This document shows positions 27,797-36,280 of a DNA stretch of 64,000 bases, piece after piece; position 1 is the stretch's first letter; every line of letters starts with the position of its first letter. The notes beneath the pieces were generated by a model. That model saw only the letters and a program-made list of their open reading frames with translations, did not search any database and was not told where the DNA came from. The stretch is from Streptomyces barringtoniae (GTDB taxonomy: Bacteria > Actinomycetota > Actinomycetes > Streptomycetales > Streptomycetaceae). A program made the translations under genes and the position numbers. Where the stretch lies: contig NZ_JAJHNP010000003.1 of assembly GCF_020819595.1 (NCBI RefSeq), forward strand, positions 434,001 through 498,000, read 5' to 3'.

Positions 27797-27832
27797 ACCC
27801 AGCACTGTTCCCCATGGGGCGCCGTCCAGTGA

Positions 27833-27884
27833 GTGGCACGCGCCACACACGACTCGAACTCCTGGTGACACACTCTGCAGTGTG
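27833..27884. promoter_or_regulatory. Two small dyads in the divergent bPGM/kinase promoter region
   Basis: GTGGC-ACGC-GCCAC (27833-27846) and CACACT-CTGC-AGTGTG (27869-27884, running into the GTG start at 27882) are perfect inverted repeats in an 85-base divergent gap. Candidate operators for one or both genes. Confidence 0.35.
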
Positions 27885-28544
27885 CCGCTGACCTTCGACG
27901 ACCTCCTCGACCGTGCCCGTGGCCTCGTCCGGGACGGCCGGCGTGCCGTGCTCGGCATCGCGGGCAGCCCCGGGGCGGGCAAGACCACGCTCGCCGAGCA
28001 CCTGGTGCGCGCCCTGAACGCCGACGGGCCGCCCTGGGCCGCGCACGTGCCCATGGACGGCTTCCACCTCGCCGACGTGGTGCTGGACCGGCTGGGCCGC
28101 CGGGACCGCAAGGGGGCGCCGGACACCTTCGACGCGGCCGGGTACGCGGCGCTGCTGCGGCGGCTGCGCGAGGACACCGAGGACGTGGTGTACGCGCCCG
28201 GGTTCGAACGGGTGCTGGAGCAGCCGATCGCGGGCGCGATCCCGGTGCCGCCGGCCGCCCGGCTGGTGGTGACCGAGGGCAACTACCTGCTGGTGGCGGA
28301 GGGTTCGTGGGCGCGGGTGCGGCCGTGCCTGGACGAGGTGTGGTTCTGCGAGGCGGACGAGGACGAGCGGATCCGCCGGCTGGTCGCCCGGCACGAGGAG
28401 TTCGGCAAGGACCACGAGGCGGCCGTGACCTGGGTGCTGGGCACCGACCAGCACAACGCCGACCTGGTGGCGACGACGCGAAAGCGGGCGGACCTGGTGG
28501 TGCCGGCCGGCGCGCTGCCCGCACCGGTGCTCCCCGAGCGCTGA
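27882..28544 (+). CDS. Uridine/pantothenate-kinase-like P-loop kinase
   Basis: 220 residues. A Walker A motif (GIAGSPGAGKTTLAEHL) and the phosphoribulokinase/uridine-kinase pattern VPMDGFHLADVVLDRLGRRD, FDAAGYAALLRRLRED and VVTEGNYLLVAEGSW are clear. Such proteins phosphorylate nucleosides, pantothenate or sugars such as fructose (YggC/FrcK-like). The GTG at 27882 is the first codon of the frame. It is divergent from the GH65/bPGM operon and convergent, with a six-base gap, to the gene ending at 28551. A sugar-kinase role next to the disaccharide operon is inference. Confidence 0.85.
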   Translation: MPLTFDDLLDRARGLVRDGRRAVLGIAGSPGAGKTTLAEHLVRALNADGPPWAAHVPMDGFHLADVVLDRLGRRDRKGAPDTFDAAGYAALLRRLREDTEDVVYAPGFERVLEQPIAGAIPVPPAARLVVTEGNYLLVAEGSWARVRPCLDEVWFCEADEDERIRRLVARHEEFGKDHEAAVTWVLGTDQHNADLVATTRKRADLVVPAGALPAPVLPER

Positions 28545-28550
28545 CGACGC

Positions 28551-30392
28551 TCAGCGGTGGAGGGTCAGCGACGGCTCCCCACGGCTGTCACCCGCCACCG
28601 CGCCGACGACCGCCGTGAACGCCTCCGTGCGTACGACGAACCCGTCCGCGCCCTCCTTCGACGCCGGCTCGAACACCGGTGCGAACGCCGCTCCCGGGCC
28701 GTACCGCACGGCGAACACGTGCAGGCCCTCGGGGGCGCCCGGCGCCGGCTCGGCCTCCAGGGCGCTGGAGGAGACCAGGTGGTGCCAGCCCTCGTCGGGG
28801 TTGCCGTAGCCGCGCGGGTCGGCGGCGAGCGCGAACGCGGCCTGTTCCTGGGTGAGCTCGCTCCGGGCGTCGAAGTGGTCGGGGCCGGAGCCCGTGGGGT
28901 GCGTGAGGCGCAGGCCGCCCGCCGAGGTGACCTGGCCCTCGGCCGTGCGGCGCACCCGGTCGCCGTCGTCGGCGGCGTACGGCATCCCGGACAGCAGGTA
29001 CGGCGCCCCGTCGAGCCGCTCCACGGCGACCGTCACCCACAGGCTGGTGCCGTCGGTGACGTACAGTGAGCGCACATGACGCAGGACGTGGTCGCGGCCG
29101 ACGACCGGCTTGGTGACCAGCTTCGCCGCGAGCCCGTCGGCGCGGACGTCCGCGACCCGGACCTCGCCCATGGGGCGGCACAGCAGGAAGCCGTCCGTGA
29201 CCGGCCCGAACCCGTGCCGGCGGCGCACGGCCGCGGGCAGGTGGTAGGTGCCGCCCGCCTCGATGAGCGAGGGGGTCATCCGGCTGTCGAAGGCCACGGA
29301 CACGGTGCCGGAGCGCAGTTGGTGGCGGGCGGGTGCGGTGGAGGGGGTGCGGTGCCAGCGGGTGGGGTCCTGGATCTGCCAGACCAGCATGAAGGCGAAG
29401 TGCCCGTCGATCCGGCCGTCCCGCTGGACCGCGTGCCGGCCCCAGCGGGTGTCGCCCCGGTAGCGGCCGAGGTCGGCGCCGATGCGCGCGCCGAAGTACC
29501 GCAGTCCGAGGACGGATTCGAAGCCGGAGTGCTGTTCGCTGTAGCGGGGGCCGCCGTTGTCGTAACCGCCGGACGTCAGCCGGGCGTCGATGTACCGGGC
29601 GAGGGTGTCGCCGTCCTCGGCGAAGATCCGCTCCGCGCTGACCCGGTGGGCCTGGGCCAGGAAGGACAGGGAGATCGGGCCGTAGTTGTTGTCGTAGGCG
29701 CCGCCGTGCTCGGGGGGCAGGAGGGCGCCCCGGTCGCGGACGCGGTGGGCGCGGATCTCGTCGGCGTACAGGCTCAGGGCGCGTGCCCGGACCGACGAGC
29801 CCTGCCCGTCCGGGAGATGGCGGGCGAGCATCAGGCCGCCGACCACGCAGCCGATGGCCTGGTTGCCGGCCTGCTGCGGGTTGAAGAAGGTGGCCTCGGT
29901 CAGCCGGCGCCAGTAGCCGTGCGCCACCTCGCGCAGTTCCCCGCGCTGTTCGTCGTCCAGCAGGCCGTCGCCCGCGTCGAGGACGTTGACCGCCTGGAGC
30001 AGCGCCCAGGCCGTGCTGGGCCAGTCGCCGATGGGGTGGGCGCCCGCTTCGAGCACGTAACGGGCGTACGGCAGGCCAGAGTTGGTGAACCTGAGGTTCG
30101 GGTAGCCGGGGTTGTCCTCGCGGTACACGCGCTCGCGCAGATGGAAGGCGAGGCTGCGGCGGACCGCCTCCGGCAGCCGGGGGTCCCTGCCGCGCTGCCA
30201 GGCGAGGGCGAGCAGCGAGGTGATGCCGAGGGAGGTGTCGCCGATGTCGTCGTGGGCGTCGGGGTGTTCGAGACTGCCCTCGGGGGTCATCCGGGCGAGG
30301 GCCTGCCCGGTGACGTCGGCGAGGACGGCGTCGTACGCCTCGGGGGTGTCCGGCAGGTCGTGCAACGGGCCGCGCTGGTAGGGCAGATGCAC
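28551..30392 (-). CDS. Unclassified (alpha/alpha)-toroid carbohydrate enzyme-like protein
   Basis: 613 residues, starting at GTG 30392. The first ~370 residues are helical with repeated hairpins (GITSLLALAWQRGRDPRLPE, SLAFHLRERVYREDNPGYPN, STAWALLQAVNVLDAGDG, HGGAYDNNYGPISLSFLAQA), then a beta-rich C-terminal domain (GTVSVAFDSRM, ADGLAAKLVTKPVVGRDH, TDGTSLWVTVAVERLDG). This two-part plan resembles polysaccharide lyases or GH families, but I cannot assign one. No signal peptide is seen, so a cytoplasmic oligosaccharide substrate is likely. It lies five bases after the stump of a sugar-ABC permease gene, suggesting it once belonged to an uptake operon. Confidence 0.75.
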   Translation of the reverse strand: MHLPYQRGPLHDLPDTPEAYDAVLADVTGQALARMTPEGSLEHPDAHDDIGDTSLGITSLLALAWQRGRDPRLPEAVRRSLAFHLRERVYREDNPGYPNLRFTNSGLPYARYVLEAGAHPIGDWPSTAWALLQAVNVLDAGDGLLDDEQRGELREVAHGYWRRLTEATFFNPQQAGNQAIGCVVGGLMLARHLPDGQGSSVRARALSLYADEIRAHRVRDRGALLPPEHGGAYDNNYGPISLSFLAQAHRVSAERIFAEDGDTLARYIDARLTSGGYDNGGPRYSEQHSGFESVLGLRYFGARIGADLGRYRGDTRWGRHAVQRDGRIDGHFAFMLVWQIQDPTRWHRTPSTAPARHQLRSGTVSVAFDSRMTPSLIEAGGTYHLPAAVRRRHGFGPVTDGFLLCRPMGEVRVADVRADGLAAKLVTKPVVGRDHVLRHVRSLYVTDGTSLWVTVAVERLDGAPYLLSGMPYAADDGDRVRRTAEGQVTSAGGLRLTHPTGSGPDHFDARSELTQEQAAFALAADPRGYGNPDEGWHHLVSSSALEAEPAPGAPEGLHVFAVRYGPGAAFAPVFEPASKEGADGFVVRTEAFTAVVGAVAGDSRGEPSLTLHR

Positions 30393-30397
30393 GCTGT

Positions 30398-30520
30398 TCA
30401 GCCCTTCATTCCGGTGGTGGCCAGGCCTTGCACCAGTCTCGCCTTGAAGCCGACGAAGCAGATGAGCGTCGAGGCGAGGGCGAGTGTCGGCATGGCGAAC
30501 ATCGCGCTGTGAAAGGCGCC
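30398..30520 (-). pseudogene. C-terminal remnant of a sugar ABC-transporter permease (MalG type)
   Basis: Only about 40 codons remain: FAMPTLALASTLICFVGFKA followed by RLVQGLATTGMKG and a stop. This ending (last helix, then R-x-V-x-GL-x-x-G-x-KG) is the conserved C-terminus of carbohydrate ABC inner-membrane permeases. Upstream the frame becomes unrelated Arg-rich sequence, and no substrate-binding protein or second permease is present. A deletion has removed the rest of the transporter. Confidence 0.7.
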
Positions 30521-30775
30521 GTCGGCGAGGCGACCGCCGCGCCGACGGCAGTAACCCCCCGACGTGCCTTCCTGTGCGGCCAAGGGCGTTTCTGTGCGTC
30601 GTGCGCCCCGCGTTCACCCGCCGACCACGCGGAGATCACCGGGGGCTCCCCGGCGGGACACACCGCACCCCTAGATATTCACCCGTTCAACTTCTTCTCC
30701 CTGCTTCTCCACGGGATCGCACAAGTCGGCACATCCGGACGGGCCCCCCGTGGACGACTCCTGAGAGGCACAGGC

Positions 30776-32683
30776 ATGCCGTCACCTGCCGGGCACCCCT
30801 CCTCCCTGCCGAACCGGCGCGGGTTCCTCAAGACCTCGCTGGCCGCGTCGGCGGGCGTGCTCGCCGTCCCGGCCGTCGCCGCATGGCTGCCGGCGGCCGA
30901 CGCCAGGGCCGCCACCGCACCGGCCGCGTTCGTGGACGACTACAAGACCAACGTCATCGCCAACCTCACGCCCGAGACCAACGCGGTCGTCCGGATCCTC
31001 GGCGGCTTCGCCCAGGTGTGGAAGACCGGCTCCGCCTGGAACACCGGCACCCCGCTGCGCCCGGAGGTGCTCCGCGCCGACCTGGACCACTGCGCCCGCG
31101 TCACGCAGACGCGCACCGACGCGCAGGCGAAGGAGGCGTTCGTCTACGACCGCCAGCACCAGAGCTACGCGATGATCGCCGGTCTCGGCCCTCTCGCCGG
31201 CCTGTACAAGGCGGGCGCGAAGGCGGTCACGTCGATCACGAGCGCGCCCGACGGCACACCCGCGACCACCGTCGGCGACTCCGTGCCCGCCGACGCCCCG
31301 GCCGGCTCGGCACTCGGCGCGGGCGCCCACGACTCGGCTCTCGGCAAGGTCGCCGAACTCGTCGACACCGTGCGCGGCCCCTACGCCTCCGGCAACCCCG
31401 CCAAGTACGCCTACCAGTACCCGCGTCCGTGGCGCCTGACCGAGGACAGCGAGGTCGTCGACACCGGGAGGACGGACACGTTCGGCTTCCCGGTGTACGA
31501 CTCGCCGGTGGTCGTGGCCCCGCAGCTGCTGCGCCAGCGCGGCACCTCCCCGGCCGACGACGGCGGCTTCCCGAGCGGCCACACCAACGCCTTCCACCTG
31601 GCCGCGCTCGCCTACGCCCACGCCGTACCCGAGCGCTTCCAGGAGCTGGTGGCCCGCGCGTTCGAGCTGAGCCACACCAGGATCGTGGCCGGCATGCACC
31701 ACCCCGTGGACGTCATCGGCGGCCGGATCATGGCCACCGCTCTCGCCGCGGCCACTCTCGCCGACCCGGCCAACGCGGAGCTGAAGGCCGCCGCCCGCGC
31801 CCAGGCCGTCGCCTACTTCACCGCGCAGACCGGCACCACCGCCGACACGCTGTACGCCTACGCCCACACCGGCGCCGACCCGTACGCCGACCGGGATGCC
31901 AACTCCCGCGCGGTCCGGCCCCGGCTGACGTACGTCCTGACCCGGCAGGGCCGCGATCTGCCGCTGACCGTGCCGAAGGGCGCGGAGGTGCTGCTGGAGA
32001 CCCGGCTGCCGTATCTGACGGCCGATCAGCGCCGCGAGGTGCTCCGCACCACCGGCCTGCCCTCCGGGTACGTCCTCCTCGACGGCTTCGAGCAGTGGGG
32101 GCGGCTGAACCTGTTCGCCGCGGCGGACGGTTACGGCGCCTTCGACTCGGACGTCTCGGTCACGCTGGACGCGGCGGCGGGCGGTTTCTCGGCGGCCGAC
32201 GCCTGGCGCAACGACATCGACGGGCGCGGCGGCCTGACCAAGCGCGGCACCGGCTCGTTGGCACTGACCGGCCGCAACCGCTACACCGGCGGGACGGTGC
32301 TGGCCGAGGGCACGCTGGCCGCCGGCTCCGAGGACGCCCTCGGCCACGGGGACGTGCGGGTCGCGGGCGGCATGCTGCGGGTGGCCGGGCGGTTGCGGGT
32401 GCGCGGCGCGTACGCGCAGGACGCGGGCACGCTGGAGGTCACCCTGCGCGCCGGCCGCAAGGCGCCCCTGACGGTCGAGCACCTCGCCGTGCTGGGCGAC
32501 TCGGCGGTGCTGTCGCTGCGACTGGACACCGAGCGGCCGCCGGCCGAGGGCAGCACCCTGCCGGTCGTCGACGTTCCCCGGCTGCGCGGCCGGTTCATCC
32601 GGATCGAGGTGAACTCCGACCGGCTGCGGGCCGTACCCGTGTACACGGCAGAAGGTCTGTCGGTACGACTCGTGAAGCGGTGA
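30776..32683 (+). CDS. Tat-exported PAP2 phosphatase with autotransporter-type beta repeat
   Basis: 635 residues. Tat signal (PNRRGFLKTSLAASAGVL), then a class-A-acid-phosphatase/vanadium-haloperoxidase-like PAP2 domain with KX6RP in KYAYQYPRPW, FPSGHTNAFHLAAL and SHTRIVAGMHHPVDVIGG, the full phosphate-binding triad. The C-terminal ~170 residues carry an autotransporter-associated beta-strand repeat (KRGTGSLALTGRNRYTGGT, LAEGTLAAGSEDALGHGDV), unusual in a Gram-positive. It should act outside the cell as a phosphomonoesterase on small or polymeric substrates. ATG 30776 was chosen because it directly precedes the signal peptide. Confidence 0.88.
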   Translation: MPSPAGHPSSLPNRRGFLKTSLAASAGVLAVPAVAAWLPAADARAATAPAAFVDDYKTNVIANLTPETNAVVRILGGFAQVWKTGSAWNTGTPLRPEVLRADLDHCARVTQTRTDAQAKEAFVYDRQHQSYAMIAGLGPLAGLYKAGAKAVTSITSAPDGTPATTVGDSVPADAPAGSALGAGAHDSALGKVAELVDTVRGPYASGNPAKYAYQYPRPWRLTEDSEVVDTGRTDTFGFPVYDSPVVVAPQLLRQRGTSPADDGGFPSGHTNAFHLAALAYAHAVPERFQELVARAFELSHTRIVAGMHHPVDVIGGRIMATALAAATLADPANAELKAAARAQAVAYFTAQTGTTADTLYAYAHTGADPYADRDANSRAVRPRLTYVLTRQGRDLPLTVPKGAEVLLETRLPYLTADQRREVLRTTGLPSGYVLLDGFEQWGRLNLFAAADGYGAFDSDVSVTLDAAAGGFSAADAWRNDIDGRGGLTKRGTGSLALTGRNRYTGGTVLAEGTLAAGSEDALGHGDVRVAGGMLRVAGRLRVRGAYAQDAGTLEVTLRAGRKAPLTVEHLAVLGDSAVLSLRLDTERPPAEGSTLPVVDVPRLRGRFIRIEVNSDRLRAVPVYTAEGLSVRLVKR

Positions 32684-32775
32684 CGCCTCCGGCGGCGGGA
32701 GCGGTGCGACAGTAGGGCCATGATCCGGCCCACGATCGTTCCCGCCGTCCCCCGGCCGGTGCCACCGCGGGGCGG

Positions 32776-34839
32776 ATGATGGCGCGCGAACAGCACCTGC
32801 TCCTCACCCGTGCGGCTGCCACCGAGCGGCCGCCGCGGCCGGCCCCCGGCCGCCCGTACGCCTGGCTGCGCCGCCACCGGCGGTGGCTGGTGCCGCTGCT
32901 CGCCGCGCTGTTGCTCGCCCAGATGGCCGCGGCGATGGTCACCACGGCCGTCCAGCAGACCCCGACCATCGACGAGCCGGTGTACGTCGCGACCGCCACC
33001 GACTATCTGCACGAGCACCGGATCCGCTACAACCCCGAGCATCCGCCGCTCGGCAAGCTGCTCATCGCGCTGGGTGTGGCGGTGGCCGACCCGCACTACG
33101 ACCCCTCGTACACCGGCACCCAAGGGGACGTCGGCCGGCATCTGCTGTACGAGTCGGGCAACGACCCCTGGCGGGTGATGCTGTGGGCGCGGCTTCCGGT
33201 GATCGTGCTGACGCTGCTGTTCGGGCTGGTCGCCTTCGCGTTCGCCCGTGAGCTGACGGGCACGGCGGGCGGTCTGGTGGCGCTCGCGCTGTACGCCTTC
33301 TCCCCCGATCTGATCGCCCACGGCTCGCTGGCCACACTGGACGTGCTGGCGGCCGGGTTCGTGCTGACATCGGCCTGGCTGCTGTGGCGGGCGCGGCGAC
33401 GGCCCGGGCTGTACCTGCCGCTCGCCGGGGCGGCCCTCGGCGCGGCCGTGGCGACCAAGATGAGCGCGTTGCCGGCGGTGCCGGTGCTGACGGTGCTGGC
33501 AGCGGTGTCCGTCCTGGCGGCGCGCCGGGGACCGGGGCTGCCGCGGCGGGCCCGGCCGGACGCGGGCCCGGGCCGGGCACGGGGGGCAGGCCCAAGGGGC
33601 GGACGGCACACGGACATCGGCCCGGAACGGGACATGCACCCGACCGGTGCGCGCCGAGACACGAGCCCCCGCCGGGAGCGGGAGGCGCCGGGATCCGGCG
33701 GGCCGAACACAGGTGACGACCCAAGACGGCGGACACCGCACACCGACGGCCCGGGCACCAGCGACGACGGGCGGGAACGGGACACCCTTCCGACCGGCGG
33801 GCCGCTCACGCGCACGGGCCGGGCCCGGCGGGTCCTGTCCGCCCTCACGGCCCCGGCCGGTCCTCGCCGGCGTACGGCCCGCTCCGCCCTCGCGGACGCC
33901 CCCGCTGACCGGCGGCGGGAGGTGCCGCCGGCGCTGGCCGGTGCGGTCGTCGTGGGGCTGGTGGCGCTCGCCGTCGTCTGGGCCGCGTATCTCGCCGTCG
34001 ACCCCGCGCTGCGGTTCTCCCCCGCCGAACCGGTGCCGGCCCTGCACGGGCTGCGCGGCCGGCTGGTGGACCTGCTGCCGGTGCCCGGCGCCTACCGCGC
34101 GGGCATGCGGGTGCAGTTCGGGATGGAGGACTACCCGTGGCAGGGCTATCTGTTCGGCCACCTGTACACCGGCTCGCTCTGGTACTACCTGCCGGCCGCG
34201 CTGCTGGTGAAGACGCCGCTCGGGCTGCTGGCGCTGGGCGCGGCGGGTGCGGTGGCGGTCGTGGCGGTACGGCGGCTGCGGCCCGCGGCGCCGTACGTGC
34301 TGCTGCCGCCCGGCGTGCTGCTCGCGGCGGCCATGACGGGGTCGCGGGACTTCGGGACGCGGTACGCGCTGTTCGTGCCGATGTCCCTCGCGGTGGCAGC
34401 GGCCTGTGTGCCCCGGCCCGGCCGCCGGTGGACGGGCGCCGCGGCGGCCGCGCTCGTGCTGTTCACGGCCGTGAGCTCACTGCGGACCTTCCCCTGCTAC
34501 CTGCCGTACTCCAACGAGGCCTTCGGCGGCCCCGCCCGCACCCACCGGCTGCTGCACGACTCCAACGTGGACTGGGGACAGGACCTGGGCCGGCTCGCCG
34601 ACCGGCTCCGGCGGTATCCGGGCGAGCGGGTGTGGCTGGTGTACAAGGGCAGCGGCGTGCCGTCGTACTACGGCATCCACGCCGCCGATCCGCGCACGGT
34701 GGCGCCGCAGCGGGTGCACGGGCTGCTGGTGGTCTCGGACTCCGTGCTCGCCAAGGCGCGCGGACGGCTCGCCGAGCTGGTCCGCAGCAGCCGGCCGGCC
34801 GGTGACGTGGGCCATTCCATCAGCCTCTTCCAGCGCTGA
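32776..34839 (+). CDS. GT39/ArnT-like membrane glycosyltransferase with disordered insert
   Basis: 687 residues. GT-C hallmarks: TPTIDEPVYVATATDYLHEH (acidic pair in the first outer loop) and NPEHPPLGKLLIALG, the classic PMT-like motif, with about ten helices and a C-terminal periplasmic domain (SNVDWGQDLGRLADRL, YYGIHAADPRTVAPQRV). It should transfer a sugar from polyprenyl phosphate to a protein or glycan. Residues about 253-385 are an Arg/Gly/Pro/Thr-rich hydrophilic stretch inserted between helices, not expected in the family. ATG codons at 32776 and 32779 are both possible. Stands alone. Confidence 0.87.
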   Translation: MMAREQHLLLTRAAATERPPRPAPGRPYAWLRRHRRWLVPLLAALLLAQMAAAMVTTAVQQTPTIDEPVYVATATDYLHEHRIRYNPEHPPLGKLLIALGVAVADPHYDPSYTGTQGDVGRHLLYESGNDPWRVMLWARLPVIVLTLLFGLVAFAFARELTGTAGGLVALALYAFSPDLIAHGSLATLDVLAAGFVLTSAWLLWRARRRPGLYLPLAGAALGAAVATKMSALPAVPVLTVLAAVSVLAARRGPGLPRRARPDAGPGRARGAGPRGGRHTDIGPERDMHPTGARRDTSPRREREAPGSGGPNTGDDPRRRTPHTDGPGTSDDGRERDTLPTGGPLTRTGRARRVLSALTAPAGPRRRTARSALADAPADRRREVPPALAGAVVVGLVALAVVWAAYLAVDPALRFSPAEPVPALHGLRGRLVDLLPVPGAYRAGMRVQFGMEDYPWQGYLFGHLYTGSLWYYLPAALLVKTPLGLLALGAAGAVAVVAVRRLRPAAPYVLLPPGVLLAAAMTGSRDFGTRYALFVPMSLAVAAACVPRPGRRWTGAAAAALVLFTAVSSLRTFPCYLPYSNEAFGGPARTHRLLHDSNVDWGQDLGRLADRLRRYPGERVWLVYKGSGVPSYYGIHAADPRTVAPQRVHGLLVVSDSVLAKARGRLAELVRSSRPAGDVGHSISLFQR

Positions 34840-34917
34840 AACCTGCTGCTCAACCCGCTGTTCCTGACGGTGGGTGAGCTATGTTGAGTGCTTGTGGCAG
34901 ACAATGGAGGCGGACCG

Positions 34918-35835
34918 GTGCCCTCGCCGCAGCAGGCACGCGCACAGGCATCAGCGATCACGTCCGGCAAGACCGTGCCCGCGGCCGAGGCCGCCCCGAC
35001 CTCCCGGCTCAGGGAACTCTTCGACGGCCCCCGTCTGTCGCCGGGGCAGCGGCGCATCGCCCAGTACCTGATCGAGCACATCACCGAGGCCGCGTTCCTG
35101 TCCATCACCGAGCTGGCCGACCGGGTCGGGGTCAGCCAGCCCTCGGTCACCCGTTTCGCCGCCGCCGTCGGCTTCAGCGGCTACCCCGCGCTGCGCGAGA
35201 GGCTGCAGTCGATCGCGCTGAGCACCCTGGCCGGCGGACCGGCCGAGGAGAACCGGGCCAACGAGCTGCAGGCGGCCGTCGACGCCGAGATCGAGAACCT
35301 GGAGAACCTGCGGCGCGACTTCGCCGACCCGGACCAGATCATCCGCGTCGGCCGCGAGCTGTCCCGCTCCACCCCGCTGACGGTGCTGGGCCTGCGCATC
35401 TCGGAGTCGCTCGCCGAGTACTTCGGCTACGCCGCCCGCCGCATCCACCCCGACGTGCGGCTGGTCACCCGGGGCGGCAGCGTGGCCTACGACGCGCTGC
35501 TGCAGTGCCGTGAGGCCGGTGGCACCTGGGTGCTGGCCTTCGCCATGCCCAGGCACTCCCAGGAGACGCTGCAGGCCGTCCGGGTGGCCCGCGGCGCGGG
35601 TCTGAAGGTCGCCCTGGTGACCGACCTGGCGCTCGGCCCGGTGGCCGACGAGGCCGACGTCACCTTCGCCACCGGCACCGGCTCACGGCTGGTGTTCGAC
35701 TCCTACGCAGCGCCGGGCGTGATGGCCGCCGCGCTGCTGCAGGCCATGACCGACGCCGATCCGGAGCGCACCCAGGCCCGCCTGGAGAAGTACGAACAGC
35801 TCTCCGACCAGCACCAGTTCTTCATGAAGGACTGA
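34918..35835 (+). CDS. MurR/RpiR-family transcriptional regulator
   Basis: 305 residues. An N-terminal HTH_6 domain (LSPGQRRIAQYLIEHITEAA, SITELADRVGVSQPSVTRF, GFSGYPALRERL) is followed by a SIS domain (about 135-270) that binds phosphosugars (LTVLGLRISESLAEYFGYAA, VLAFAMPRHSQETLQAVRVA). The GTG at 34918 is selected by GGAGG seven bases upstream; GTG codons at 34888 and 34894 are weaker. RpiR regulators control amino-sugar or sugar-phosphate genes. Targets are not obvious: neighbours are a GT39 gene, a small helical protein and, 6 kb on, a polysaccharide lyase. Confidence 0.92.
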   Translation: MPSPQQARAQASAITSGKTVPAAEAAPTSRLRELFDGPRLSPGQRRIAQYLIEHITEAAFLSITELADRVGVSQPSVTRFAAAVGFSGYPALRERLQSIALSTLAGGPAEENRANELQAAVDAEIENLENLRRDFADPDQIIRVGRELSRSTPLTVLGLRISESLAEYFGYAARRIHPDVRLVTRGGSVAYDALLQCREAGGTWVLAFAMPRHSQETLQAVRVARGAGLKVALVTDLALGPVADEADVTFATGTGSRLVFDSYAAPGVMAAALLQAMTDADPERTQARLEKYEQLSDQHQFFMKD

Positions 35836-35928
35836 ATCCCGCACGTTCCTGCGCCCGTGGCGCCGGTTGCGGTGAAGATCTTGCGGTCTTCCATGCCCTG
35901 GACGGGGATCATCCACGACAAATCACGC

Positions 35929-35942
35929 ATGAATGTTTTCAT
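35929..35942. promoter_or_regulatory. AT-rich dyad downstream of the RpiR gene
   Basis: ATGAA-TGTT-TTCAT, 5-bp perfect arms, in an unusually AT-rich patch (about 35900-35985). Position just before a promoter candidate suggests an operator, possibly for the RpiR protein. Confidence 0.4.
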
Positions 35943-35947
35943 ACGTC

Positions 35948-35976
35948 TTGCAAACCGGACGGCATATATAAATACT
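35948..35976 (+). promoter_or_regulatory. Candidate promoter (TTGCAA-N17-AATACT)
   Basis: TTGCAA at 35948-35953 and AATACT at 35971-35976 are spaced 17 bases and overlap a TATATAAATA stretch, very rare in this GC-rich DNA. It would drive the 36069 small ORF and the 36281 gene. Confidence 0.45.
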
Positions 35977-36068
35977 GCTCACGGATCGCGCCCGGCCCAC
36001 TCCGGGCACGTTCCGCACCTGCGGACTCACCGCTCGCACCCCGCCCCGAGAAAGCCGACGGACCGCCC

Positions 36069-36224
36069 ATGCGTATGCAAGTCACCGCGCAGCGCCGGTT
36101 CCCGACGCCCGGGGCCCCCGCACGGACACCCCAAGCCGCCGTCCCCTACCCACGTCGGCGCCCGGGGTGTACCGGGGCGCGCCGTCTGCGCGACGCGCCC
36201 GTGGCGGCCCCGGCCATCCCCTAG
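36069..36224 (+). CDS. Possible 51-codon small ORF / leader peptide
   Basis: An ATG at 36069 opens 51 codons (starting MRMQVTAQRRFPTPG, ending PVAAPAIP) and stops with TAG at 36222, inside the loop of a very strong hairpin. The product is Pro/Arg/Ala rich. It lies 93 bases after a candidate promoter. No clear ribosome site is visible, and coding is uncertain; an attenuation leader or chance frame are the alternatives. Confidence 0.3.
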   Translation: MRMQVTAQRRFPTPGAPARTPQAAVPYPRRRPGCTGARRLRDAPVAAPAIP

Positions 36225-36236
36225 GCCGGGGCCGCC
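36203..36236 (+). terminator. Strong GC hairpin (terminator or attenuator)
   Basis: Arms GGCGGCCCCGGCC and GGCCGGGGCCGCC (13 bp, perfect) enclose an 8-base loop. It lies 45 bases before the gene at 36281 and includes the stop codon of the small ORF. No U-tract follows, as is usual in Streptomyces. Confidence 0.6.
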
Positions 36237-36280
36237 CCGCACCCGTCGGACCACCCTCACGACGCCGTACACCGGAAGCG

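Noticed and set aside
34849..34888. CTCAAC-N28-GTTGAG before the RpiR gene as proof of a shared operator with the PL8 gene
   Set aside because: Spacer lengths differ greatly (28 versus 12) and TGTTGAG is expected about twice by chance in this much DNA; kept only as a weak note.
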